Shown here piece by piece: positions 1 through 7,245 of a stretch of 64,000 nt of DNA. Both the position numbers and the translations under genes were made by a program. The notes below the pieces were generated by a model. That model had not been told where the DNA came from. It saw nothing but the letters and a program-made list of their open reading frames with translations, and did not search any database. Numbering within the stretch: position 1 is the first letter of the stretch; every line of letters starts with the position of its first letter. Origin of the DNA: Photobacterium sanctipauli (GTDB lineage Bacteria > Pseudomonadota > Gammaproteobacteria > Enterobacterales > Vibrionaceae); assembly GCF_003026495.1 (NCBI RefSeq), contig NZ_PYMA01000002.1, positions 310,001-374,000 of the forward strand, written 5' to 3'.

Positions 1-379
1 GCTAGTCACAAAAGCAAGTGTGTTTATCCCGGCGTTCTCGCCGTATATTCTTTGTCTGTTCAAGGTGATGAAACAGCATGGTTTGCATGAAGGATGCATA
101 GAGCAGATGCAACGCATGTTTTCCGAGCACTTGTATGGCGCAGAGCAGACGGTTGTTGACTCTAACCGCCTAATTCGCGTTGATGATTGGGAACTACGCG
201 CGGATATCCAAGCTGAGGTTGCCAAGTTGATGGAGCAGGTAACATCCGAGAACTTCACAGAAATCGGTGATTACCAAGGCTATAAGCAAGAGTTCCTGGA
301 GCTAAACGGCTTCGCGCTTAACGGTGTTGATTATCAGCAAGGCACCGATGTTGAAGCATTAAAGGCATTGCAGCCGTAA
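1..379 (+). CDS. fabV: Enoyl-ACP (trans-2-enoyl-CoA) reductase FabV, 3' part
   Basis: The frame is open from the window edge, so only about the last 125 residues are present. They match the C-terminus of FabV, the NADH-dependent enoyl reductase that replaces FabI in many Vibrio and Pseudomonas: an alanine/serine-lined stretch VTKASVFIPAFSPYI, then LHEGCIEQMQR, a DDWELR motif, and GYKQEFLELNGF near the end. FabV catalyses the last step of each fatty acid elongation cycle in the cytoplasm. The catalytic Tyr-x8-Lys and NADH-binding parts lie upstream of the window. A strong bidirectional terminator follows 36 bases after the stop. Family assignment comes from motif memory and is quite secure. 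Confidence 0.88.
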   Translation, partial: LVTKASVFIPAFSPYILCLFKVMKQHGLHEGCIEQMQRMFSEHLYGAEQTVVDSNRLIRVDDWELRADIQAEVAKLMEQVTSENFTEIGDYQGYKQEFLELNGFALNGVDYQQGTDVEALKALQP

Positions 380-414
380 TACACGTGATTTCGTGTCTTA
401 AGGCGTTTTGATCC

Positions 415-449
415 TAACCCCTACCATGCAAGTGGTAGGGGTTATTTTC
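415..449. terminator. Intrinsic terminator after fabV, probably bidirectional
   Basis: A 12-bp perfect stem, TAACCCCTACCA at 415-426 pairing with 433-444, has a 6-base loop and is followed by ATTTTCT. It sits between the convergent fabV and MFS genes. Confidence 0.85.
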
Positions 450-463
450 TATAATGGCATGTT

Positions 464-1669
464 TTACGCAGTCGCGAGCTGGCGAACTACTGGGCGGTCA
501 TCAATAGGAATGTGGATTAATGCTGCAAGGAACGCCATCACTACCGTGGCCCACCAGATAGGATCATAGCTACCGTAGTAGTCATAGATACGACCGCCAA
601 ACCAAGCACCGATAAAGCTGCCAACTTGGTGAGTAAGGAAAACCAATCCGTAAAGGGTCGACATATAACGGGCACCGAAGATTTGGCGAACCAAGCCGGA
701 GGTCAGCGGTACTGTCCCCAGCCAGCAGAAGCCGATTGCCCCACCAAACAATGCCGCTGTTTCAGTGGTGATTGGGAACAGAACGAAAGCGGCAATCACT
801 AAGGTACGGGTAAAGTAGAGCGCCGACATCACGTAGCGCTTGTTGAACTTATCACCCATGACTCCCCAAAAGTAACTGCCGAAGATATTGAAGATCCCGA
901 CATACGCCAAAGCCATTGCCGCCGTTGCCGCCGGAAGCCCTTTGTCAGCAAGGTAGCTTGGCAGGTGGGTGGCAATAAACATGACATGGAAGCCACAAAC
1001 GAAAAAGCCGAGGTGAATTAACCAGTAGCCACGGTGGTTGAATGCTTCTTTAAGCGCCTCGCGTAGCGTTTGGTTGTCGTCCGTGTCAGCCGCTTTATTC
1101 CCGGTCGGGTTTACTTTCATAAAGCATGAGAAGGCCAAGATCAGGCCGCACAGCATAGCAAACACCTGCATCGCTGTTTGCCAGTCAAAGTCACTTAGCA
1201 TGTATTGGGCGCCGGGGATCACGGCAAACATACCGAATGAGCCAGCTGCCGTTGTCAAGCCAAAGGCTTTAGCGGTGTGCTCGGCCGGAACAACACGTGC
1301 AACGGCCCCCAATACGATGACGTAACTGGTGGCGCTAAGCCCTAACCCAACCAAACCACCCAATGTTAAATATAACCAGCTAGGCTCAAGTGCAATCGAG
1401 GTGAGGTATAGCCCCAGGCCGTACGCTACCGCCCCCGTCCAAATCACTTTGCGCGCGCCCCAGCGATCCGCTGCCATGCCAACGAAAGGTTGGAACAAGC
1501 CAAAAAGAAGGTTCTGCAAGGCAATGGCAAGGCTGAAAAACTCACGACCCGTATCGAAGTGAGTAGAAATTGGCATCATGAAAATGCCGAAAGACTGCCT
1601 GATCCCTAGGCTGATAATTAATGTTCCAATCCCCATCCAAACAAGTAGTGGGAAGCGAAAGATACTCAT
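464..1669 (-). CDS. MFS transporter, 12 transmembrane segments
   Basis: A 401-residue major facilitator superfamily protein of the inner membrane. The N-terminal half has the GIRQSFGIFMMPIS helix and the MFS loop motif GMAADRWGARKV after helix 2; the second half begins near residue 205 (LREALKEAFNHRGYW) and contains GVMGDKFNKR, the matching loop. General resemblance is to the monocarboxylate/oxalate-formate-like branch of MFS (YbfB-type), but the substrate cannot be read from sequence. It begins 2 bases after the stop of the 56-residue small ORF at 1672-1842, so the two are probably translated together. The ATG at 1669 has no strong ribosome site of its own, which fits coupling. Confidence 0.85.
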   Translation of the reverse strand: MSIFRFPLLVWMGIGTLIISLGIRQSFGIFMMPISTHFDTGREFFSLAIALQNLLFGLFQPFVGMAADRWGARKVIWTGAVAYGLGLYLTSIALEPSWLYLTLGGLVGLGLSATSYVIVLGAVARVVPAEHTAKAFGLTTAAGSFGMFAVIPGAQYMLSDFDWQTAMQVFAMLCGLILAFSCFMKVNPTGNKAADTDDNQTLREALKEAFNHRGYWLIHLGFFVCGFHVMFIATHLPSYLADKGLPAATAAMALAYVGIFNIFGSYFWGVMGDKFNKRYVMSALYFTRTLVIAAFVLFPITTETAALFGGAIGFCWLGTVPLTSGLVRQIFGARYMSTLYGLVFLTHQVGSFIGAWFGGRIYDYYGSYDPIWWATVVMAFLAALIHIPIDDRPVVRQLATA

Positions 1670-1671
1670 GG

Positions 1672-1842
1672 TTATAGTCCAGAATAGTTAGGTTCTATGG
1701 TGTTTTGTTGGTGGCAGCCGCCACTCATTGCTTGCTGTGCCAATGCGTCAAGCAACGGCTGGCAGTGGTGCACGGCAACAAGCGTAATCGCCAGCAATAC
1801 CCCCATTCGAAGGAGCTGGGCAGTAAGAGATTGTGAGAACAT
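1672..1842 (-). CDS. Small membrane peptide (56 aa) coupled to the MFS gene
   Basis: Reading the minus strand from the ATG at 1840-1842 gives 56 residues beginning MFSQSLTAQLLRMGVLLAIT and ending EPNYSGL. Residues 7-25 form one hydrophobic segment; it is followed by VHHCQPLLDALAQQ and a SGGCH motif, so two Cys and three His lie on the far side of the helix. An AGGAG ribosome site stands 7 bases before the ATG. The stop is 2 bases before the start of the MFS gene, and an 18-bp palindrome lies upstream at 1918-1935. I do not recognise the family. It could be a metal- or redox-sensitive partner of the transporter (inference), or a leader peptide. The case for real translation rests on the ribosome site, the coupling and membrane-peptide composition. 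Confidence 0.6.
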   Translation of the reverse strand: MFSQSLTAQLLRMGVLLAITLVAVHHCQPLLDALAQQAMSGGCHQQNTIEPNYSGL

Positions 1843-1917
1843 TTCTCATCTCCTGACGATAAAAGAGCGGGGATAATAGAGGATTGCTTCTTATGACTCA
1901 AATGAGCAATACTCACT

Positions 1918-1935
1918 CATATTATGCATAATATG
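1918..1935. promoter_or_regulatory. 18-bp perfect palindrome, likely operator
   Basis: CATATTATGCATAATATG is a perfect palindrome 76 bases before the start of the small ORF/MFS pair. Such dyads upstream of MFS exporters are typical repressor sites; the regulator is not identified here. Confidence 0.5.
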
Positions 1936-2005
1936 CATGTATTGCTGGCTCGCAGCGAATGAGTATGCTCGGGGTGATCACTTAGGCGAAGCATTGCCTA
2001 TTGGG

Positions 2006-3133
2006 TTAGCGAGGTTGGATTCGGTATATATGGCCGCTATCGGTAGAGAAATACAGTAAGCCATCGCCCCCCTGAACCAAGGCCCGAATACGTTCATCGA
2101 GCTCTTCAAGCAGCCTTTCTTCATCGACAAGATGACCGTTCTCTGCGACGGCGACACGGTTCAGGTGGCGTAGTTTCAGTGCACCGCTGAATAAGTGGCC
2201 TTTCCATGCCGGGAGGGCACTGCCAGTGTAGAGAAGTAAACTCCCCGGTGCGATAGAGGGTGTATAGACCTTTTTAGGAGACGTGATCCCGTCTTTTTCT
2301 TCTGCCTCGCCGACAGCAATTGGCCCCCAGTATTCTTTACCATGGGAGGTCACAGGCCAACCGTAATTGCTACCTTTTTTGATCAGGTTGATTTCATCAC
2401 CGCCGCGAGGGCCGTGTTCGTTAGACCAGAGCCTATCAGCTTGGCGGTCGTATATAATCCCCTGCGGATTACGGTGTCCGTAGCTCCAGATTTCAGGTAG
2501 GGCATTGGGTTGTTTTACAAAGGGGTTATCCGTTGGCACTTGGCCATCCAATGTGAGACGAATAATGCTGCCTGCATGGGTGGTCAGATCTTGCCCATTC
2601 GGGCGATGGCCTCGGTCACCGATTGAGAAAAAGACATAGTTATCTTTAAAAGCAATGCGACTACCGAAATGGCGAGCCGTATCACTGGTGGATTTGGTTA
2701 CGAGAAGGTCCTGCCAGTTAACCAGCTGGTTTCCTTCCAGTTTGGCTCTAGCCAAGGTCGTGGCAGCTTGCTTTCCGACAGGCTTGCTATAGGTGAAATA
2801 GAGCCAGCCAGAAGGATGATAGTTCACATCCAATAAGCCGCCTTGCCCGTTGGCAAAGACTGGGGGCAGGCCCGATATTGTTTGGGTTTGATTGTTTTCA
2901 GTATTTAAGGTGCTAGCCCGGCCATCACGGAAGGTGAGAAATAGGGTGCTGTCGGCGATAAACGTCATTCCCCATGGTGTGCCTGTTAGGGAGCTGAGTT
3001 GTTCAACTTGGAATGCCATGCCCTGGCTTGTTCCTTGATATACCGTTTTGGCATTCGCCTGCAGGGGCAAGGTGGCGAGAAACAGGGTGGCGAGAAACAA
3101 TATGGCGAGTGGTCGAAATAGGCGAAGTATCAT
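2006..3133 (-). CDS. PQQ-dependent sugar dehydrogenase family protein (YliI/Asd-like), secreted
   Basis: A 375-residue glucose/sorbosone dehydrogenase-type beta-propeller. Residues 1-28 are a signal peptide ending LQANA, so the enzyme is periplasmic. Family landmarks follow: GTPWGMTFIAD near residue 51, GGLLDVNYHP, HFGSRIAFKDNYVFFSIGDRG near 155-175, SYGHRNPQGI and LWSNEHGPRGGDEIN (residues about 216-250), and the C-terminal LYFSTDSGHIYRI. In E. coli the YliI relative is a PQQ-dependent aldose dehydrogenase; the substrate here is unknown. AGGAAAGGA precedes the ATG. The signal peptide carries a duplicated LFLAT unit encoded by a 15-bp tandem repeat at 3071-3100. Confidence 0.88.
   Translation of the reverse strand: MILRLFRPLAILFLATLFLATLPLQANAKTVYQGTSQGMAFQVEQLSSLTGTPWGMTFIADSTLFLTFRDGRASTLNTENNQTQTISGLPPVFANGQGGLLDVNYHPSGWLYFTYSKPVGKQAATTLARAKLEGNQLVNWQDLLVTKSTSDTARHFGSRIAFKDNYVFFSIGDRGHRPNGQDLTTHAGSIIRLTLDGQVPTDNPFVKQPNALPEIWSYGHRNPQGIIYDRQADRLWSNEHGPRGGDEINLIKKGSNYGWPVTSHGKEYWGPIAVGEAEEKDGITSPKKVYTPSIAPGSLLLYTGSALPAWKGHLFSGALKLRHLNRVAVAENGHLVDEERLLEELDERIRALVQGGDGLLYFSTDSGHIYRIQPR
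3071..3100. repeat. 15-bp tandem duplication inside a signal-peptide coding region
   Basis: GGTGGCGAGAAACAG (3071-3085) is followed directly by GGTGGCGAGAAACAA (3086-3100) and then by a partial third unit. It encodes LFLATLFLAT in the hydrophobic core of the dehydrogenase signal peptide. Confidence 0.85.
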
Positions 3134-3194
3134 TGTGAAGTCCTTTCCTCATGATAAAGCTTGTCAGGTATCAGCGCTAATCGATTGTATTAGT

Positions 3195-3221
3195 GTATAC
3201 CCAAGTGACTTCAAGATGCAG
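3195..3221 (+). repeat. Dispersed intergenic repeat, copy 1
   Basis: GTATACCCAAGTGACTTCAA followed by GATGCAG. Two further copies lie at 18111-18136 and, inverted, at 50461-50490. All are intergenic. I recall similar short repeats being common between genes of Vibrionaceae; the name and function are not known to me. Confidence 0.65.
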
Positions 3222-3296
3222 TTCCAGCGAGAATTTATAAGCGGATAGGCAAGGTTTGTTTTGAAGATCTCGTTGCTCTAAATCGAAAAACAACGC

Positions 3297-4715
3297 TTAT
3301 TGTTCGGCGATGATGCTGGCCAAGCCGGCTAAAGCCGCTTGCCATTTTGGAGTATCTTCATAGGTTGCAAAGCTCAGCCGCAGACAGTGGCGATGATGCT
3401 GGTGGGTACTGAACATTTCGCCGGGTAAGATACTGATGCCCTTTTCTAGGGCTTGATGAAACAAGGTGAGTCCATCTATCCCTTCAGGCAAGGTTAGCCA
3501 GCAAAGAAAGCCACCTTGCGGTAGGGAGAGGTGGTAATGTCCCTGTAGGTGAGAATATTGATCCAATTCATGGCTGAGCCGTTGGTGGAACAGCTTCTGT
3601 TTCTTTGCGTAACTGCGCCTGATCTTGCCCAGATGTTGGCGGTATTTCCCTGTCGATAAAAATTCACCAACCGCGGAATGCATTAGGTTGGGGCTGCCCA
3701 TATTGTCAGTCATTAATCGCTTCTCGATGGTATCTTGATATTTACCTGCGATCACCCAACCAATGCGCAACCTTGAATCCAACGTTTTAGATAGGGAGTT
3801 ACAGTAAATCACCCGGTTTTCGCTATCCAGCGCCCTTAAGGGGAGGGGGCGGCTCTGATAGGCGAGGCCGCCGAATACATCGTCTTCAATGATCGGGATC
3901 CCGGTGGTTAAGGCAAGAAATTCAAGCCGCTTTTGGGTCGGCATCAGATAGCCCGTCGGGTTATTGAAGCTCGGATTGGTGATAATTGCTTTCACTTGCC
4001 AGCGGGTAAGGACTTGCTGGAGTGCATGTAAATCCATGCCATCATGACTTGAGGCTGGCACTTCAACGACCTTGAGGCCAAGCGATTCCAGCAGTAGCAA
4101 GTTGCCGAAGTAACTCGGGGACTCCACCAACACGATATCACCCGGCCGGGTGATTGCTTGCAGGCTTAGGCTAATCGCTTGCTGGGCGCCGTTGGTGATC
4201 AATAGTTCATCCACGGACGTTGTGATGCCGAGTTCTCGGTTTACTGCGACCAGCTGCTTTAGTAGGTGTTCATTACCTGGCGGTAGTTGGTAATGGCTGG
4301 GGATATGGTGCTGGTAACGGCTATGACGGCCAATTTCGGCATACAGTGAGCGGATGGCGGGAAACTCAGTGTCCGGGTGGGCGGAGCCAAACGATACCAC
4401 ATTCTTGTCGGTTGGCAGGTTCATGATTGTCTTACTCAAGCCCATTAAGTCGACATATTTTGGGGTGTTGAGCCTAGGTTTGACTGGGGCGTGGGGTGTA
4501 GAAACCACAAACCCTGAACGAGAGGCAGCGGTGATCTTGCCGCTGCCCTCAAGTTGTTGGTAGGCACGGATAATGGTGTTTTTGCTTAACGAGAGCGTTG
4601 TACTTAGTTCACGGATAGAGGGAAGCTTGTCACCTGCTTGGTAGCTTCTCTTTTCTATGCGCTCTTCAATTAAAGCGGCAACTTGCAAGTATTTGGCTGG
4701 TTGTTGTTTAGACAC
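3297..4715 (-). CDS. MocR-type GntR regulator with aminotransferase-like domain
   Basis: A 472-residue fusion of a GntR winged helix (residues about 8-75; recognition helix region LSLSKNTIIRAYQQLEGSGKI) with a fold-type I PLP aminotransferase domain (about 100-470). The PLP lysine is in NSLSKTLDSRLRIGW; TNPSFNNPTGY and IIEDDVF are the other cofactor-binding motifs. MocR proteins are transcription regulators that sense PLP adducts of amino acids or vitamers, with little or no transaminase activity. The gene is divergent from an EamA permease at 4814, and the 98-base gap between them holds four copies of a CCCTAT-type repeat, so this is very likely the permease's regulator and also its own. Effector unknown. 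Confidence 0.9.
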   Translation of the reverse strand: MSKQQPAKYLQVAALIEERIEKRSYQAGDKLPSIRELSTTLSLSKNTIIRAYQQLEGSGKITAASRSGFVVSTPHAPVKPRLNTPKYVDLMGLSKTIMNLPTDKNVVSFGSAHPDTEFPAIRSLYAEIGRHSRYQHHIPSHYQLPPGNEHLLKQLVAVNRELGITTSVDELLITNGAQQAISLSLQAITRPGDIVLVESPSYFGNLLLLESLGLKVVEVPASSHDGMDLHALQQVLTRWQVKAIITNPSFNNPTGYLMPTQKRLEFLALTTGIPIIEDDVFGGLAYQSRPLPLRALDSENRVIYCNSLSKTLDSRLRIGWVIAGKYQDTIEKRLMTDNMGSPNLMHSAVGEFLSTGKYRQHLGKIRRSYAKKQKLFHQRLSHELDQYSHLQGHYHLSLPQGGFLCWLTLPEGIDGLTLFHQALEKGISILPGEMFSTHQHHRHCLRLSFATYEDTPKWQAALAGLASIIAEQ

Positions 4716-4723
4716 TATCTGTA

Positions 4724-4792
4724 CCCTATCAAATAAGAAAAACTGTCCCTATAAACTATTTTGTACCCCTATAAAGTAATAGCTATCCCTTA
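4724..4792. promoter_or_regulatory. Four direct repeats, probable MocR operator array
   Basis: CCCTAT(A/C)AA cores start at 4724, 4747, 4767 and 4787, the last as CCCTTAAAA. Three are preceded by a TGT(A/C)C-like extension. Spacing is 23, 20 and 20 bases, close to two helical turns, so all repeats face the same side of the DNA. MocR regulators such as GabR and PdxR are known to bind direct repeats between divergent genes. Confidence 0.7.
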
Positions 4793-4813
4793 AAATGAAA
4801 AGAGGTAGCCGCC

Positions 4814-5713
4814 ATGCTTACCCGTTTGATCCCATTTCTTTTTGTTGTGCTTTGGAGCTCTGGTTTTATCGGAGCCCGCCTCGGCTTACCTTACGCTGAA
4901 CCGGCGACGTTCTTGTTGGTGCGTATGGCTGCCAATATCGGTGTCTTCTTGTTGTTAGTCATGATACTTAAAGCCTCCCTACCCAAAGGCAAAGCCTTAT
5001 TTCATTGCATGGTGGCAGGACTATTGATCCATGGTTTTTACCTCGGTGGCACGTATGTTGCCATTGGCTTAGGTATGCCCGCCGGGCTGTGTTCATTGCT
5101 GGTCGGGCTGCAGCCAATTTTGACCGCAGTCATTATGTTTGCCTCCATGGGGGAGAGGATGCGAGTGTCTCAATGGGTTGGACTTGGAATTGGGTTAATC
5201 GGCATTATGCTGGTGTTGCAAGGGAATATGGAATGGCATCAAGATGGCAGCAAACAGGCCGCCTACATATTTACCATTGCAGCACTATTAGGGATCACGC
5301 TGGGTACGCTATACCAGAAACGATTCTGCCAAGGTATCGACATGGTGGGTAGTGCGGTGTGGCAGTACAGTGCAGCGGCCCTGCTGTTTTTACCTGTTGC
5401 ATTGACAACCGAAACCATGGTGATCACTTGGTCTGGAGAGTTTATTTTTGCCCTGGTTTGGCTGGTACTGGTGCTATCTGTGGTCGCAATATTGTTGCTG
5501 CTTTATATGGTGAAGCATGGTGAGTCGTCTAAAGTTGCATCGACTTTCTACCTAGTACCGCCAATGACCGCCTTCCAAGCATGGCTGATTTTCGGTGAAA
5601 CCTTTGATGAGTTGGGGGAGCTTGGTTTTATGCTAGCCGCGATGGCAGTTTACCTAGTAACTCGCAAACCCAAAGTTGAGCCGAGGTTGATGAGCCAGTC
5701 CTCAGAGGCATAG
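4814..5713 (+). CDS. EamA/DMT-family permease
   Basis: A 299-residue drug/metabolite transporter of the inner membrane with about ten hydrophobic helices in two EamA repeats (residues about 3-133 and 150-285). Typical motifs are the N-terminal FVVLWSSGFIGARLGLPYAEPA, and LLVGLQPILTAV ending the first half, with its counterpart YLVPPMTAFQAWLIFGET in the second. AGAGG lies 6 bases before the ATG. It is divergent from the MocR gene and shares its repeat-rich control region, so expression probably responds to the effector sensed by that protein. Members paired with MocR proteins often export amino acids or vitamin-like compounds; the actual substrate is unknown. Confidence 0.88.
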   Translation: MLTRLIPFLFVVLWSSGFIGARLGLPYAEPATFLLVRMAANIGVFLLLVMILKASLPKGKALFHCMVAGLLIHGFYLGGTYVAIGLGMPAGLCSLLVGLQPILTAVIMFASMGERMRVSQWVGLGIGLIGIMLVLQGNMEWHQDGSKQAAYIFTIAALLGITLGTLYQKRFCQGIDMVGSAVWQYSAAALLFLPVALTTETMVITWSGEFIFALVWLVLVLSVVAILLLLYMVKHGESSKVASTFYLVPPMTAFQAWLIFGETFDELGELGFMLAAMAVYLVTRKPKVEPRLMSQSSEA

Positions 5714-5724
5714 GGTGAAATAGG

Positions 5725-5751
5725 AAAAGACCAGCGAGGCTGGTCTTTTTT
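5725..5751. terminator. Bidirectional intrinsic terminator
   Basis: GACCAGC-GAG-GCTGGTC flanked by an A4 run on the left and a T6 run on the right, between the convergent permease and CoA-disulfide reductase genes. Confidence 0.9.
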
Positions 5752-5799
5752 AAGCGATTTAACCTATCTTAAATCAGGGCAATAGGAAATCTACAAGGA

Positions 5800-7128
5800 T
5801 TATTTAGCCACATTTCCCGCAACATTCATGACATCCCAAGTACGGGCGAATGGCGGCGCATAGGCAAAATCAAGCATGCCCAGTTGTTGGGTTGTCAGCC
5901 CGGCAGTGATGGCGACAGCCATGGCGTCAATACGGTGTACTGCGCCTTTCTTACCGATCATTTGCGCACCTAGAATCACCTTGCTTTCAGCATGGTAGAC
6001 CAGCTTCATGTGAATGTCGGATTGCCCTTCACAGTAGTTGGTATGGCACTTGTCTTTGATGGTAATGGCTTTGTAGTTGATACCTGCAGCAATCGCTTCG
6101 GGCTCGGAAATGCCCGTACGACCGGCTTCAAGAGAAAGCACTTTGACGCAACTCGTACCCAATGAACCAGGGAAGGTCAGTGACTTACCCGCAATATTTT
6201 CACCGACCAAACGGCCAAGTTTGTTGGCGCCCGTGGCGAGTGGGATATAAACATTTTTGTTGAGTACGCTATGCCAAATAGAGGCGCAGTCACCTGCCGA
6301 CCAGACATCAGGCAGTGAGGTACGCCCTTGCTGATCGACACAAATGGCACCATTTGCCAATGTTTCGATCCCAGTTTCTTGCAGGAAGGCGGTGTTTGGT
6401 TTCACACCGGTGCACACGACAACAAGATCCGTTGGATAAACGGCATTATCGGTTTTGATCGCAGTAACGGCATCATCGCCGATGACTTCTTCTAGCGACT
6501 CACCAAGATGCACGTCTACACCAGCTGCCTGCAGCTCAGAAAGAAAGTGCTCACTGATTTCACTGTCGAAAGCATCAGGGATCAAGCGCTCAGCACGTTC
6601 AATTAGGCGAACTTGCTTGCCTTGATGAACCATGGCTTCAACCACTTCGAGGCCGATAAAGCCAGAGCCAATTACCGTCACATGCTGGCAGCTTGGTTGG
6701 CTGATGGCCGTTTTTAGGTTGATACCATCATCCATGCGGCGCAGGCTGTGGACGCCTTGTTTTTCCAGGCCTTTAACCGGAGGCAGAACTTCACTGGCAC
6801 CGGTGGCGATCATTAAGCGATCGTATGACACGATCAATGTATCATCACCATGCTGAACTTCTAGCTGTTTGTTGTTTGCATCAACCTTATTTACGCGGTG
6901 GCCTGTTTTTACTTCGATACCACGCTCAGCAAACTGCGCGGGGGTAAACTCAGCCATGTAGTTGTGGTCTTGGAATTCATCACCCACGTAATAGGGCAGG
7001 CCGCAAGCACCGAAGGAAATCACTTCCGAGGCTTCAAATACGGTGATTTCGGCATCGCGGTTAATACGTCGAGCTTTAGCTGCGGCACTCATGCCTGCCG
7101 CTTCACCACCAATAATGACTATTTTCAT
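5800..7128 (-). CDS. CoA-disulfide reductase / NADH oxidase family flavoprotein
   Basis: A 442-residue FAD- and NAD(P)H-dependent pyridine nucleotide-disulfide oxidoreductase. FAD binding is shown by VIIGGEAAGMSAAAKAR at the N-terminus and SAGDCA near residue 277; the nucleotide site is VIGSGFIGLEVVEA near 152. SFGACGLPYY places a single redox Cys at residue 42, the pattern of CoA-disulfide reductases, which reduce CoA or related low-molecular-weight disulfides; the family also includes NADH oxidases and persulfide reductases. No rhodanese domain is present. It follows the TcyP cystine symporter on the same strand after a 117-base gap with two hairpins, so a role in handling disulfides derived from cystine is likely (inference). 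Confidence 0.87.
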   Translation of the reverse strand: MKIVIIGGEAAGMSAAAKARRINRDAEITVFEASEVISFGACGLPYYVGDEFQDHNYMAEFTPAQFAERGIEVKTGHRVNKVDANNKQLEVQHGDDTLIVSYDRLMIATGASEVLPPVKGLEKQGVHSLRRMDDGINLKTAISQPSCQHVTVIGSGFIGLEVVEAMVHQGKQVRLIERAERLIPDAFDSEISEHFLSELQAAGVDVHLGESLEEVIGDDAVTAIKTDNAVYPTDLVVVCTGVKPNTAFLQETGIETLANGAICVDQQGRTSLPDVWSAGDCASIWHSVLNKNVYIPLATGANKLGRLVGENIAGKSLTFPGSLGTSCVKVLSLEAGRTGISEPEAIAAGINYKAITIKDKCHTNYCEGQSDIHMKLVYHAESKVILGAQMIGKKGAVHRIDAMAVAITAGLTTQQLGMLDFAYAPPFARTWDVMNVAGNVAK

Positions 7129-7157
7129 TGTTCTTTCTCTATTGTTTTAGCCCAATT

Positions 7158-7210
7158 GCACAACGGGTAAGCCGTTGTGCTGGGGGAAAGGGAAGCCGAA
7201 GCTCCCCTTT
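7158..7210 (-). terminator. Two tandem hairpins between tcyP and the disulfide reductase gene
   Basis: In the minus-strand RNA the first hairpin (7210-7187) is a 10-bp stem with one G-U pair and a UUCG tetraloop. The second (7180-7158) is a perfect 9-bp stem, GCACAACGG with a 5-base loop. Neither has a good U-run, so partial termination or RNA stabilisation is more likely than full termination. Confidence 0.5.
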
Positions 7211-7245
7211 GTACTACTCAAACCGCAGTGAGCTGGTTTGTTGTT

